A DNA stretch of 10,720 nt from Thoreauomyces humboldtii. Its lineage: Eukaryota; Chytridiomycota; Chytridiomycetes; Spizellomycetales; Powellomycetaceae. Position numbers and translations under genes: made by a program. Positions 1 through 8,189 of the stretch are shown piece by piece. Within the stretch, counting starts at the first letter, position 1. Every line of letters starts with the position of its first letter. Below the pieces are notes generated by a model that saw nothing but the letters and a program-made list of their open reading frames with translations, was not told where the DNA came from and did not search any database. Where the stretch lies: positions 1 through 10,720 of the forward strand of contig JADGJA010000784.1 in assembly GCA_027596035.1 (NCBI GenBank), given 5' to 3'.

Positions 1-2
1 GA

Positions 3-47
3 GGCAGAGGACGGGGTAGAGGCAGAGGCAGAATACCTCCGGGGTAG
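3..47 (+). CDS. C-terminal end of a glycine-arginine-rich protein (partial, 5' end outside window)
   Basis: The frame starting at base 3 reads GRGRGRGRGRIPPG and stops at TAG 45-47. Alternating Gly-Arg is typical of RGG/GR-box tails on RNA-binding proteins, such as the C-termini of Sm/LSm proteins. With only 14 codons visible, the family cannot be named. The alternative is that the GGCAGA repeat is non-coding, but the clean Gly-Arg alternation followed by a stop argues for a real tail. It would be convergent with the minus-strand gene ending at 366. Confidence 0.5.
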   Translation, partial: GRGRGRGRGRIPPG

Positions 48-365
48 TTAGCGCTACCCTATCCTTACTTGAATGTACCAGACAGTTGATATCTACTCGC
101 ATACATGTTTGCTGGTTGCTCCCGCATCATGTCATGTCGTGTTATGATACATGCACACCCAAGGAACATTCAAGAGCTCTCGCGATCCTTGCTGATTCTC
201 TGACCTCCGTCCTTCCCCCTGGCCTCTTCTCAATCCCAAAATTTTGTACCGTCATGCATCGCACGTTCCTCTGCACATCTTACATCTTGCTGTCACACGC
301 TTCTCCCCCGCCATCCAGGTATCCTCCCTCCGACCCATCCTCTCAACACTCCCACGTCTTCGCTG
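48..365. other. Intergenic region between convergent genes
   Basis: This stretch should hold the 3' ends of the plus-strand GR-tail gene and the minus-strand coiled-coil/RS gene. I see no AATAAA on either strand. The open frames here have no recognisable protein character, and the longer ones run antisense into the RS-tail gene. Confidence 0.5.
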
Positions 366-1580
366 TCAGCGCCGCGACCGCTTTCTGCGTCCTCCTTCGT
401 CATCGTGGTCGTCATTTCGTTCTCGTCGTCGTCCCTGTTCGTGCCGTCTCTCTGATGAGCGCTCGGTAGCTCTTCTCCTGTGTCGATCGACACGAGGCTC
501 GCGATCGCGCTCAGGAGTTTTCCTGTGTCGATGAGCACGGGACCCTCGCTCGCGGGATCTGCTGGGTCGGTGGAAGCGAGACTCTTGCTTTCCTTCTCGA
601 GAACTGTCGCGCTTTCGCTTCGGCGAGCTCGGGTATCTGACATGAGAACGGGCCTTGACTTGCAGACAGGGCATGGGTTGCGAGGTTCGCTCCGGGGAGC
701 GCACTGGAATGCTCTCTGGCGTGCCGGCAGGGAGACGGTTCGGAGACTTCTGTTGCTTGTCCTGTCCGGTCTTGTCGTCGCCTCGTTCAGAGTCTCGCTC
801 TACGGAAGATGGACTTGGATCGACTTGAATGTCGTCGTACTTGTTCCTCGATTCTGAACGATCCTCTCTTCTTCTGTCACATCGAAGACCCTCCGGAGTA
901 GCAGGCGGCCGTAACGAGACAACGATGTTCTTCTTTCTGGCTTGCTTTCTGTCCCGTCTTTCTGCGATACTAGGCTTCCCACGCTTCTGCTTCTTTGCCG
1001 CGCTTCGCTGCGTCGGTGTGGCCTTGTTCCGTCTGAGGACCCCAATTACCTTATCAAGCTCCTTTCGAGCAAAGTCCACAGCGTTCATCAGGTTCCCGAC
1101 CTTGTTCGTCATGGTCTGAACGTCGCAGGCCAGAACGTCGGGAGTTCCTTCGAGCTCTTCCGCCCTCCACTTCAGCCTGGGAATGTACCCACGCAACTGA
1201 GCCTCCATGGCCCCAAGCTGCTTTGCATCGTGGGTCAGACTCGCCATCTTTGCCACGAGGACCGGAAGCTCCGTAGCTAGCTGCAGCCTGACCGTCCAGG
1301 TCCCCTCGGCATCTGAGATGCCCGACCTCCCCAGTCGTTTCTCCTTGACCGCGAGTCTGGCTTTGAGTTTTTCGACCTCCTGGCGGAAGGGACCATGCTG
1401 TGGAAATTGGAGGTCACGCCTATGCTGTTTGTAGTCCTTGAAGCCTTGACTTGCTAGGAACTGTGAGGAGAGGACGCGACGAAGGAGACTGGGTTCGCCT
1501 TTGACTAGGCCGTGACGAAGGGCTCTCATGAACGTTTCCAGTCTTTTCTCAAGCCCATGCCTGGGCATGTCCGAGAGCAT
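366..1580 (-). CDS. Coiled-coil protein with a long RS-like charged tail, unknown function
   Basis: A single uninterrupted 404-residue frame from ATG 1580 (A at -3) to TGA 368-366. The first ~60 residues are basic and probably helical. Residues ~66-85 (QEVEKLKARLAVKEKRL) and ~100-185 are charged heptad-rich helices likely to form coiled coils. Residues ~190-225 are a dense Lys/Arg patch (for example AAKKQKRGKPSIAERRDRKQ) that could be a nuclear localisation signal. From ~230 the chain is low complexity, rich in R, S, D, E and H, with SR/RS and RD/RE pairs, ending GGRRKRSRR. Such tails occur on splicing-associated and other nuclear RNA-binding proteins, so a nuclear role is inferred. No RRM, zinc finger or other named domain is visible. 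It lacks introns, unlike its intron-rich neighbours. I do not recognise a specific family. Confidence 0.65.
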   Translation of the reverse strand: MLSDMPRHGLEKRLETFMRALRHGLVKGEPSLLRRVLSSQFLASQGFKDYKQHRRDLQFPQHGPFRQEVEKLKARLAVKEKRLGRSGISDAEGTWTVRLQLATELPVLVAKMASLTHDAKQLGAMEAQLRGYIPRLKWRAEELEGTPDVLACDVQTMTNKVGNLMNAVDFARKELDKVIGVLRRNKATPTQRSAAKKQKRGKPSIAERRDRKQARKKNIVVSLRPPATPEGLRCDRRREDRSESRNKYDDIQVDPSPSSVERDSERGDDKTGQDKQQKSPNRLPAGTPESIPVRSPERTSQPMPCLQVKARSHVRYPSSPKRKRDSSREGKQESRFHRPSRSRERGSRAHRHRKTPERDREPRVDRHRRRATERSSERRHEQGRRRERNDDHDDEGGRRKRSRR

Positions 1581-1915
1581 CGTGTAGTAAGGAGCAGCGA
1601 GGGGTTGGAAGGAGAGGAACGGCTGTCTACATGGCCTCTGTGCTCGACCGTTTGACGACGACGGCGGGGGCGATTGGCTGTGATGGGGGCGGAGGTCCCT
1701 GCGAGACGTTCCCAGGGGCCGGTCGGACTTGGTCGGACAAAGACACGCGTTGGCGCGTAGCTAATATGCCTGCCATGCTATGGACAGTTCCCCACGAGTC
1801 CCGTTGCGTGACATGACAAGGTCCCCTCCCCCTCTTGCTTATCAGGTAGTAAGACTTCTACGGTTCTTTCGGTCTAACAACTCATATCTCCTCCCAGTCC
1901 ACGACACACTGTGCG
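1581..1915. other. Intergenic region upstream of the RS-tail gene
   Basis: It lies between the stop of the double-Cache gene (1916) and the start of the RS-tail gene (1580), so it should carry the 3' UTR of the former and the promoter of the latter. I see no AATAAA and no clear TATA box. It contains a GC-rich stretch and a short imperfect direct repeat (ggtcggactt / ggtcggacaa) at about 1721-1740 with no evident function. Confidence 0.45.
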
Positions 1916-4089
1916 TCAAGGACTTCGAGGACTCGATAAAGAGCCTACCCTATCCCCAGCACCCGTGGTCGACCCTTGCACCGAGCTTGACTGGATTCCG
2001 GCACCACCGGTCGCCTGACGCGTGTAGAGGCGCTTGTTGGCCGCTATGGCTGCTGCGAACTTGTGAAGCATCTCCGCAAAGACCTTGGCCGGGGAAGGTG
2101 ACGGAGACGATGAGTTCGACAGGTGAGCCGTCGCCGGGATGGTTTTTGACGGGACTTACCGCTTGCATCACGGCGAGCTCGGCAATCGGGATCTTGCGTT
2201 CCAGAAACCCTCCTTCTAAAGCGCTGAAGTCCATTTGGGTAGCTTGCTTCATGATGTGCTGTCACAAAAGAGATGGTTAAATATGTTTTGGATCTCTCAG
2301 AGACCCGTCGATGGTCGGACTCACGGTAAGATTCTTGAGGGGAAGTGTAATGGCGAAGCTGAAAGCCGACGCAATGAGCAGCATCCCGAACGCGACCACT
2401 ATGGACGTGATGAGAACCTGGTGGATGAACCGCAAGTTAGTGTCACTTTCGGCAAACAGCGCTCTGTTCATGAGTTCATACCCGCTTCCTGCTTTCGACG
2501 ATCGGTCCGTCGAGATCTTTCTCGGCGATAGACACCATGATGATCCAGTCCATCCCGTACTCTTGAAGCCGCACCAGGTTCGTAAAGTAGTTGCCGTTGG
2601 AGGTTTTCGTCGTCTGTACATAGTTGTCGGGAACGTTCTCGTAAGTCCCGTACTTGGCGAGCACCTCCTTAGCGGGGATGGAAATCTCGGGGAGGGGATG
2701 CATGGAGGCGCTGTACGCAGAGCCAGGACTTATACTGGTTCCTGGATAGATGTTGCTGGCATTAAAGGTGCTGGGATCGGCTAGCATGTCCAATTGTGAT
2801 ATGGCCACTCTGTTGAGGAAGTATGTTGGTTAGGATGTTCGAGCCTTTACCAGCGGCAAACCACTTACATCTCATCATTGTTTGCCCATATCGCTATGAG
2901 GGAGTCCATGGTTAATTGGATTGTCTAAGACATAAAAATGTTGAGGGCACAAAGGCTTTGACAGATTAAGCTTTTCAACGGTACCGCAAGGAACTCTGAC
3001 AGCTGTCGTGCCTCTAGGACCACCTCAAAGTTCCCGATGGGGACCCCGGTGTCATTCTGTCCGAGGGGATATCCGAGCCTGAATCGACAAAAATCAATGA
3101 GGCAGTGATGATTGGAGTTTCCACATTGACCTCATGTAAAGAACTTACCACTGGTTAAAGTAAAACGAAAGCAGCCCTTTCAGCACCGGACTGTTCGGGT
3201 CGGAAACGTCAAAGTACCATGTGGGTCCTTCGAACTGAGCTCCCACCGGAAAGTATGTTCCTGGATCGTCGTATCCGAGAGGAGATGCACCAACAGTGAC
3301 GTCCAAAGCGACGGTGGCGGTTCTGTAATCAACGCTGACCACCGATATCGAGTCGCACAGACTATTACTCGTGGAGAGATTGGAACAAGATGCGCCCGAT
3401 ATCCCCAAGTAGAGGGCGTCCTGCTCGATCGTCCGTTGGAATCCGACCTGCGACACTGATGTTGACTGAGAGCTGTATAGGCTGTATAGCTCGAAGACTC
3501 TTTAGAGAGCAAGGATTGTTCAGAAAGTGTACATTTCCCTTCCGACGGCGCAGTCCAAAACTCACACGTCCGGATCCTGAGAAAAATCATGATGAACCCC
3601 AGGTACCAGCGCGGCCAGGACCTTTAGCAGTCCTGGCCCTGAAGCTCCGATGCTGGCAATCAGTTCCACCTTTTCCCCGAGATCCAATATCGCGTTTCGG
3701 ACGATTTGCGAATAGTTTTCTCTGACGACAGCAACTATGGTCGTGACAGTGTCATCGGCCCCCCTGAAGGCAAGCACGGCGACAGGAACGCATATGGCTG
3801 CGGCGATGACTATGCTGCCCACAAGCAAGAGCAACGCCAAAGGAACGGTAATCCCTGAGGCAGGCTTCGGTTTCCTTGTTCCGTCCTCGTTAGGAACCAG
3901 CCTTCCCTTTTCGGCCACAGACTGCTCGCTATTCACGTTGGTTGACATCACTTCCAATGGGGACCAGGTTTCGATTTGAGGGGTACCTCTCGCGAATGGC
4001 GGAGATACAGTATAAATCTTAGGTATAAATAGATTCGACATCCGTTTCGACATGTCGATTTCAGCTGTCGGACCTGTCGAATCGTCCAT
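1916..4089 (-). CDS. Double-Cache transmembrane sensor receptor, no recognised output domain
   Basis: Eight exons on the minus strand: 4089-3566, 3499-3149, 3078-2985, 2924-2869, 2809-2482, 2417-2325, 2258-2160, 2083-1916. They join in frame to 570 residues. Introns are 66, 70, 60, 59, 64, 66 and 76 nt. TM1 is at ~80-108 (VPLALLLLVGSIVIAAAICV) after a basic cytosolic segment. Residues ~110-451 form an extracellular region with the layout of a double Cache (dCache) ligand-binding domain: YLG strand, GPTWYFDVSDP, LGYPLGQ, SEFLATI, DEIVAIS, then GMDWIIMVSIAEKDL just before the membrane. TM2 is at ~452-475, followed by TLPLKNLT, HIMKQATQMDFSALEGG, AELAVMQAVFAEMLHKFA and AANKRLY, a conserved juxtamembrane helix pair I associate with chytrid and protist receptors of this type. 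The chain then ends in a Ser/Gly-rich tail (…SLSSPRSP). Cache domains bind small extracellular ligands; the ligand here is unknown. The start could instead be ATG 3948 (523 residues). Both ATGs have G at -3. Confidence 0.82.
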
Positions 4090-4217
4090 AACGTAAGCCC
4101 CGGCCCCCCCCCCCGAGACTCCGAGATGCCTGAGAGAGAGAGAGAGAGAGAGCCTTCGCGGATCCGTACAAAAAGTTGTTTTCAGTTCCGGGCAGGCCGT
4201 GCCTCTTGACGGCATGA
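4090..4217 (-). promoter_or_regulatory. Putative 5' leader/promoter of the Cache receptor gene with (CT)n tract
   Basis: This short gap separates the 3' end of the ART-like gene from the receptor start. Read on the minus strand it has a (CT)10 tract ending in CAG, then about 11 G residues, then the ATG at 4089. A pyrimidine run ending in CAG is what a 3' splice site looks like, so a leader intron is possible; GTACGG about 38 nt upstream is the nearest GT donor-like site. Pyrimidine-rich leaders are also common in fungal promoters. The upstream open frame reads through the tract as a Ser-Leu repeat, probably not real protein. Confidence 0.35.
4104..4152. repeat. Simple repeats: poly-C run and (GA)n microsatellite
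   Basis: On the plus strand there is a run of 11 C at 4104-4114 and about ten GA units at 4132-4152. Both lie just upstream of the receptor start codon. They are prone to length variation and to sequencing or assembly error, which matters for judging any reading frame crossing them. Confidence 0.85.
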
Positions 4218-4223
4218 TTTATT
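4218..4223 (-). promoter_or_regulatory. Polyadenylation signal AATAAA of the ubiquitin-like/ART-like gene
   Basis: AATAAA on the minus strand, 14 nt downstream of the TAA at 4240-4238. The very short spacing implies a compact 3' UTR that ends inside the leader region of the Cache receptor gene. Confidence 0.5.
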
Positions 4224-4237
4224 CCCACGGCTTCCCT

Positions 4238-5163
4238 TTATGGTACCAGTGCTTGCACCTCCTGCACGAGAATGGCGTAGGGCCGTATGGCCTCCTGCGG
4301 AACCACAAAAACGGTCTGTCCTGGATGCGCGTCCCAAACTTCTTCACGATTGACCCGATTCTGCATCACCACACGGAAACTTGATCCACCGATCCTATGC
4401 AACCCTCTGTCCGAGTAAGCGGTCGTGTTCGTTATGTCCGATGTGGAGTAGACGTAAGAGTTGCTATAACCGGTCCGAGCGATCGAGGCTGCGTTACCGC
4501 ATAAGGTGCTGAGATGGCTGTCAAGGCTATGCAGATCGGATTTTGAGCCGAGTGGGGAATTCAGGCAAACTTACCCGTGATAGGTCACCATCCACTCTCC
4601 TGGAGAGGACTCGGTCCGGGGGCCCGGCTCCCCCAGCCATTCGTCGTCGGCGTACTTTCCCTTGACTTTCAATCCGAACCTCATCCACCCGCTCGGCCTA
4701 CTGTACGGCAATCCTCCGCGGAAAGCCATCGCCGTGTCAGGGCTAACCGCGTAGTAGCGGTCCCATTCAGGAGCGAGGAGCTCTGACGGCAGGAACGCCA
4801 AAAATCGTTGTGGACAGGGAAGCGGGTCCAGCCGCGCGGGGGTCGTGAGATGATATGCGGCAAGATTGAGGCTGCCATCTTCCAGTTCTCGACCGTTGTA
4901 GGCGATCCGAAGGGAAGTGTCCGCGGGGAAGTCGGTCCAGGCTGCCAGGATGCGCTGTTTCAGATTCGCCACTGACATGGAATCGGGCACTTTCGTGGGG
5001 AGGAGTTGGTGAGTAGTTGCGCATCGCGCTGAAATTGTCGTCGTAGCTTACCTTCCAGACTGTATGGGCCCGCATGATGGCATAGGTCCACACTCAAAGC
5101 CAAAACCGTCGGGTGATTGTCAGTGTCAGGAGGGCTTGCAGGTTCTAGGCTTCCTTCTGCCAT
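4238..5163 (-). CDS. Ubiquitin-like domain fused to an ADP-ribosyltransferase (PARP-like) domain
   Basis: Three exons on the minus strand (5163-5052, 4989-4575, 4508-4238) with introns of 62 and 66 nt join to 265 residues. Residues ~18-88 look like a ubiquitin-like fold: TVLALSVDL, then a turn, SLEVPDSMSVANLKQRIL, then TSLRIAYNGRELEDG. The first intron splits this domain and splicing restores it. Residues ~117-262 match a fungal/protist family I recall with an ADP-ribosyltransferase-like fold: SRPSGWMRFGLKVKGKYADD, EWLG, PGEWMVTYHGT, YVYSTSDI, VVMQNRVN, AIRPYAILV. His175 in YHGT and Tyr196 in VYSTSD correspond to the H and Y of the H-Y-E triad; Glu248 is a candidate third residue but is uncertain. 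No signal peptide or membrane segment is seen, so it is likely cytosolic or nuclear. The second acceptor (…ctcag/cacc) was chosen because it gives YHGT and an intron of normal length. Start ATG 5163 has G at -3 and +4; no earlier in-frame ATG exists before a stop. Activity is inferred. Confidence 0.78.
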
Positions 5164-5565
5164 GACTTTTTCGGGGGGTTTTGCGTCTCGCTGTTTATCT
5201 TGAGCTGCCAGAGTCACAATCCGCCAATGTCTGCTTATGGCGGCACTTCGCTCGTCGGTCGCCTTCCTCCTTCTTTGCTGTAGAGTTTGTACTGGAGTGG
5301 AGTGCCCAGTGAATGAGGGCTTGATCTACACTCCGACACGCCTTGCTCGGCCCTTGCTCTGCGACTACCAGAGAGGTTTTGGACAGCCGCTTTCCCAGAG
5401 ACTTCTTCGCTGCAGGTCTATACCCCAAGACCCCAAATTCCCCTCACAGAATTCGATACCCCGGGTGCTTTGACACGTCAGTTGCGAATGCAGAGTGTCA
5501 TATACAAATTCGTCCCTCACAAAAACCCGGCCTCCGGCTCCCTACGTACTCACGACCTTCTCTTC
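5164..5565. other. Intergenic region between receptor and ART-like genes
   Basis: It should contain the 3' UTR of the seven-helix receptor gene and the promoter of the ubiquitin-like/ART-like gene. I see no AATAAA and no TATA box. A TGACACGTCA element near 5471 resembles a spaced bZIP half-site pair, but one occurrence is weak evidence. Open frames on both strands here look random. Confidence 0.4.
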
Positions 5566-7623
5566 TCACAGCCGGTTCAACTGATCCGCCGCATCGTCCA
5601 CGGTCGATCCGGCAATGGCGGAATCCTGCAACGCAGCCAAGACCCTATCCTGACCACCAGTGGAAGTAGAATGGTCCACGGCATGTCGAAGAAGTTGCAA
5701 GTGGACTGTGGAAGTTGTATCTCCCGCTCCCTTCCTCGTCGAAGTTCCCAGATTCAGCAACCTGGCGTTGTTGGCGAACCGAATCACATCCTCCTCTCGG
5801 AGGAGGAGGAGTCGGACAAAGTGGAACATGGGTCCCGTCGGTACGATCTGTCGTGGGATGAGCACGCTTGTTCCGGCTTCGGCGTGGAGCACGTCGGCCG
5901 TCAGTTGACGGAGGGATTGAAGCGCGTCAACGCTTCGATCGAGCGATGTCATCTTGGGTACGGATTGACTCGAGGCCGATACTTTGAAGTGGCGGAGGTA
6001 GTACTTGTACACGAGGTGCACCCGGAACTTGCTGCGAGCTGCCGCAAACGATGGGTCTAGGACTAGAAAGACGGTGGAGTTCAACGCTCCCTGAGAAAGC
6101 AAAAGGAACAGTGAATAAAGGAAATTTGATGGCAAGAGTCGCATTCCAATACAAGCTTTACCATAAATCCGCTCATGAAGTTTGCCATGACCCATAGCCA
6201 GGTGGGAATGTCTCCAGTTATATACGCGTGGGTATCGGAAGCCAAGCTCCAGATATGTGCCACAATGGGAACTAGGCAGTACCTAATAAGAAGAGGGAAA
6301 GGTGTCAGCTACTTTGTTATCCAAACCATCTCACAGAATAATGCTGAAAACGCTACCATCGAATGCGTCCGACAGCGCGACGGATGAGTCGATCGGTGTT
6401 GCGGAAGGCCTTGTTACTGGCTTCCTTGACTCCTTGGCCAACGCCTGTCACCGAATCCGCCACCTCAGCCTTCGACGCTATGGAAGCGGGTGGTGTGATA
6501 GAAAAGTGGAAGGCCACCGTGCAGACAAGACAGAAGACGCACACGAGAAGAACCCAGCCGTAGTACGTCAACTGAAGGTTGCCATAGCAGAAGTTCGGTG
6601 AGTTGCGTGCAAGCGGAACGAATGAGAATAGCTTATTATCGCTTCACAAGCGGCGACACTCACCCATTCCCACATGAAGGCGTTGGCGACCGAAGCCTGG
6701 TCGGAATCGTCTGCCGAATACCAGCATTCCGTGCCATCCCATCTATGATTCCCGCCCCATAAGATGAAAATCAGCACTCATCCCATTCTGTAACTTTCAG
6801 AAATTTTGACAATGTCGCTTACCCATATCTTCCCAAAGACAGAGCGATGAGTGGGACGGTGACGGCAATAAACAGACTCGCTGAGTAATAGATCTTCTCG
6901 AACGGCTTGTCGCCTCTGACTTTGATCACCTATATCCACCCAAGAAAGAACCACTTGATGAGAATTCGCCTCCCGACGGTTGAAGAGCAAGGATTCCTTC
7001 TCCTTACAAAGACGAGCAGAAGGTTCAGCCCGATGCTGGCTGTACAGCTCAAAGACCCGAGCAGGAACGCATCCTGTATGAACATCGACGCAGCGCACAG
7101 TTTGTCGTCATCGTATCCAGTCGGCAGCGCCGACAGTAGAACTCCAATGGCGTATCCCAAGTCGCAACAGGTCCCGACCAGAACAAGTTTGAATGACACT
7201 CGCTTGAACTGTCGGAAAGAAACACAGAGAGAGGACGCAGCATCAGGACGAGCCTTCTCTCCCTTTTTGAAAGACTCGTCCTGCACTGACCAGACCGATC
7301 TGATATCGATGGATCAGACAGAACGCTATCAGGACGATCGTGCACAAGATTATCGCTGCTCCGGCCTGAAAACAAAAGCATAACCCCCCGGGAAGGAGAA
7401 TTAGTGTGAGAAGGGGAGGCGGGAAAACCCGTGACGTTTCCCAACCGTCGCTTACCCCAGCCTGCGATGCCGCGTTGTAAAGCCATCCGTTGGGATCGTA
7501 GTCATCATCGGAAGCGTCCGGATCGGTGCCGTTGATCAATAGCTGGGTGACGGTTCCGTTGGGGAAAGTGTAGAGTGTGTGGTTCGAATGGTTGTGATGG
7601 TTACGATGCACGTGCATGGCCAT
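5566..7623 (-). CDS. Seven-transmembrane G-protein-coupled receptor, cAMP-receptor/Git3-like
   Basis: Eight exons on the minus strand: 7623-7456, 7365-7291, 7208-7008, 6929-6823, 6742-6664, 6571-6357, 6282-6162, 6090-5566. They join in frame to 496 residues; introns are 90, 82, 78, 80, 92, 74 and 71 nt. The N-terminus is outside, His-rich (MAMHVHRNHHNHSNHT) and has four N-glycosylation sequons (NHS, NHT, NGT, NGT). Predicted helices: TM1 ~57-78, TM2 ~86-108, TM3 ~119-148, TM4 ~161-180, TM5 ~204-231, TM6 ~281-297, TM7 ~308-334. Cys119 at the top of TM3 and Cys190 before TM5 could form the usual GPCR disulfide. RVSFKL at the start of TM2 and GALNSTVFL in TM7 are typical of the cAR-like/fungal receptor group as I recall it. 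The third intracellular loop is ~45 residues and basic. The C-tail is ~160 residues, Leu/Arg-rich. Presumed role: plasma-membrane receptor coupling to a heterotrimeric G protein; ligand unknown. Intron 2 uses the weak donor GTCAGT, so residues 79-82 are least certain. ATG 7623 has G at -3 and +4. Confidence 0.83.
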
Positions 7624-8189
7624 TTCTCCCGATGTCTCGCTCCTCTTCTGGGTTGATTTTCTGTTTGCAGCGGTATGCACGGTTCTTGCAAAACGGGAGA
7701 GTAAGACCTGTTAAAAATGCAGAGGAAAAACGAGTTCCGGTTCGCGCGCATATATGATTGCGTCTATGGCAACCGAAAATTGGTGGCGGGTGGTAAACGA
7801 CGTCGCCAGAAACTCCATATGACGTTAGTCTGACGCAGGAAGTATGCCTTGCGCAGGGATTCTTCAGCCTACACAGCGCCATTCGCCCGGACGCCTGACG
7901 ATCCAGGGCAAGACTATTTCGGGGACATCACTGTGGGGGATCGGCGGGAATCGCTTCTCCACGTCCGACCGGATGGAGCTGGTTGTAACTACATGGAGCG
8001 GGACCGAGATGAAGCCATATGCCGGGGAAATTACAGGACCAGGTGTCTTCGCTTGTACTATTTATTATACAGTGACGAAGAATAGTACGTTGGAGACGTT
8101 GGAAGCTGCCCGCTGTTGTCTCTTTTTTTTGGACAGCACCCCCGTCGGAGTTTTCTGACAACCCTGTCTGTACAAGCCAAGGCTACATC
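7624..8189. other. Intergenic region: lipase 3' UTR and receptor promoter
   Basis: This 566-nt gap holds the lipase polyadenylation signal (8061-8066) and, to its left, the presumed promoter of the seven-helix receptor. Possible elements are an AT-rich CATATATG near 7748-7755, about 125 nt upstream of the receptor ATG, and TGACGTTA (CRE-like half-site) near 7819. Neither is decisive. The open frames here on both strands show no recognisable protein. Confidence 0.45.
8061..8066 (-). promoter_or_regulatory. Polyadenylation signal AATAAA of the lipase gene
   Basis: AATAAA on the minus strand within an AT-rich patch (gtataataaatagtac), 123 nt beyond the lipase stop codon at 8192-8190. It implies a 3' UTR of roughly 140 nt. 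Confidence 0.55.

Noticed and set aside
244..1434. Several plus-strand frames of 75-125 codons
   Set aside because: They are shadows of the 404-codon minus-strand frame, arising from its Arg/Ser-rich codons.
2418..2481. Apparent frameshift (TGA after SRKR) in the Cache receptor, with a tempting single-base correction in a GGG run
   Set aside because: A 64-nt intron (GTATGA … ACTAAC … CCACCAG) removes the stop, fits the local intron size and joins SRKR directly to the TM2 sequence VLITSIVVAF, so no indel or pseudogene is needed.
4090..4215. Extended N-terminus of the Cache receptor reading through the CT repeat
   Set aside because: It would encode a Ser-Leu repeat and a Gly run from simple-sequence DNA and begins inside the 3' region of the neighbouring gene. 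Downstream ATGs at 4089 or 3948 are better starts.
4509..4526. Earlier acceptor (…gcatag) for the second intron of the ART-like gene
   Set aside because: It also keeps the frame, but gives a 48-nt intron and inserts six residues between YHG and the rest. The later acceptor gives YHGT and a 66-nt intron like the others.
5470..6060. Plus-strand frame of 196 codons
   Set aside because: It is antisense to the large last exon of the seven-helix receptor, which is supported by in-frame splicing of seven upstream junctions and TM7 motifs.
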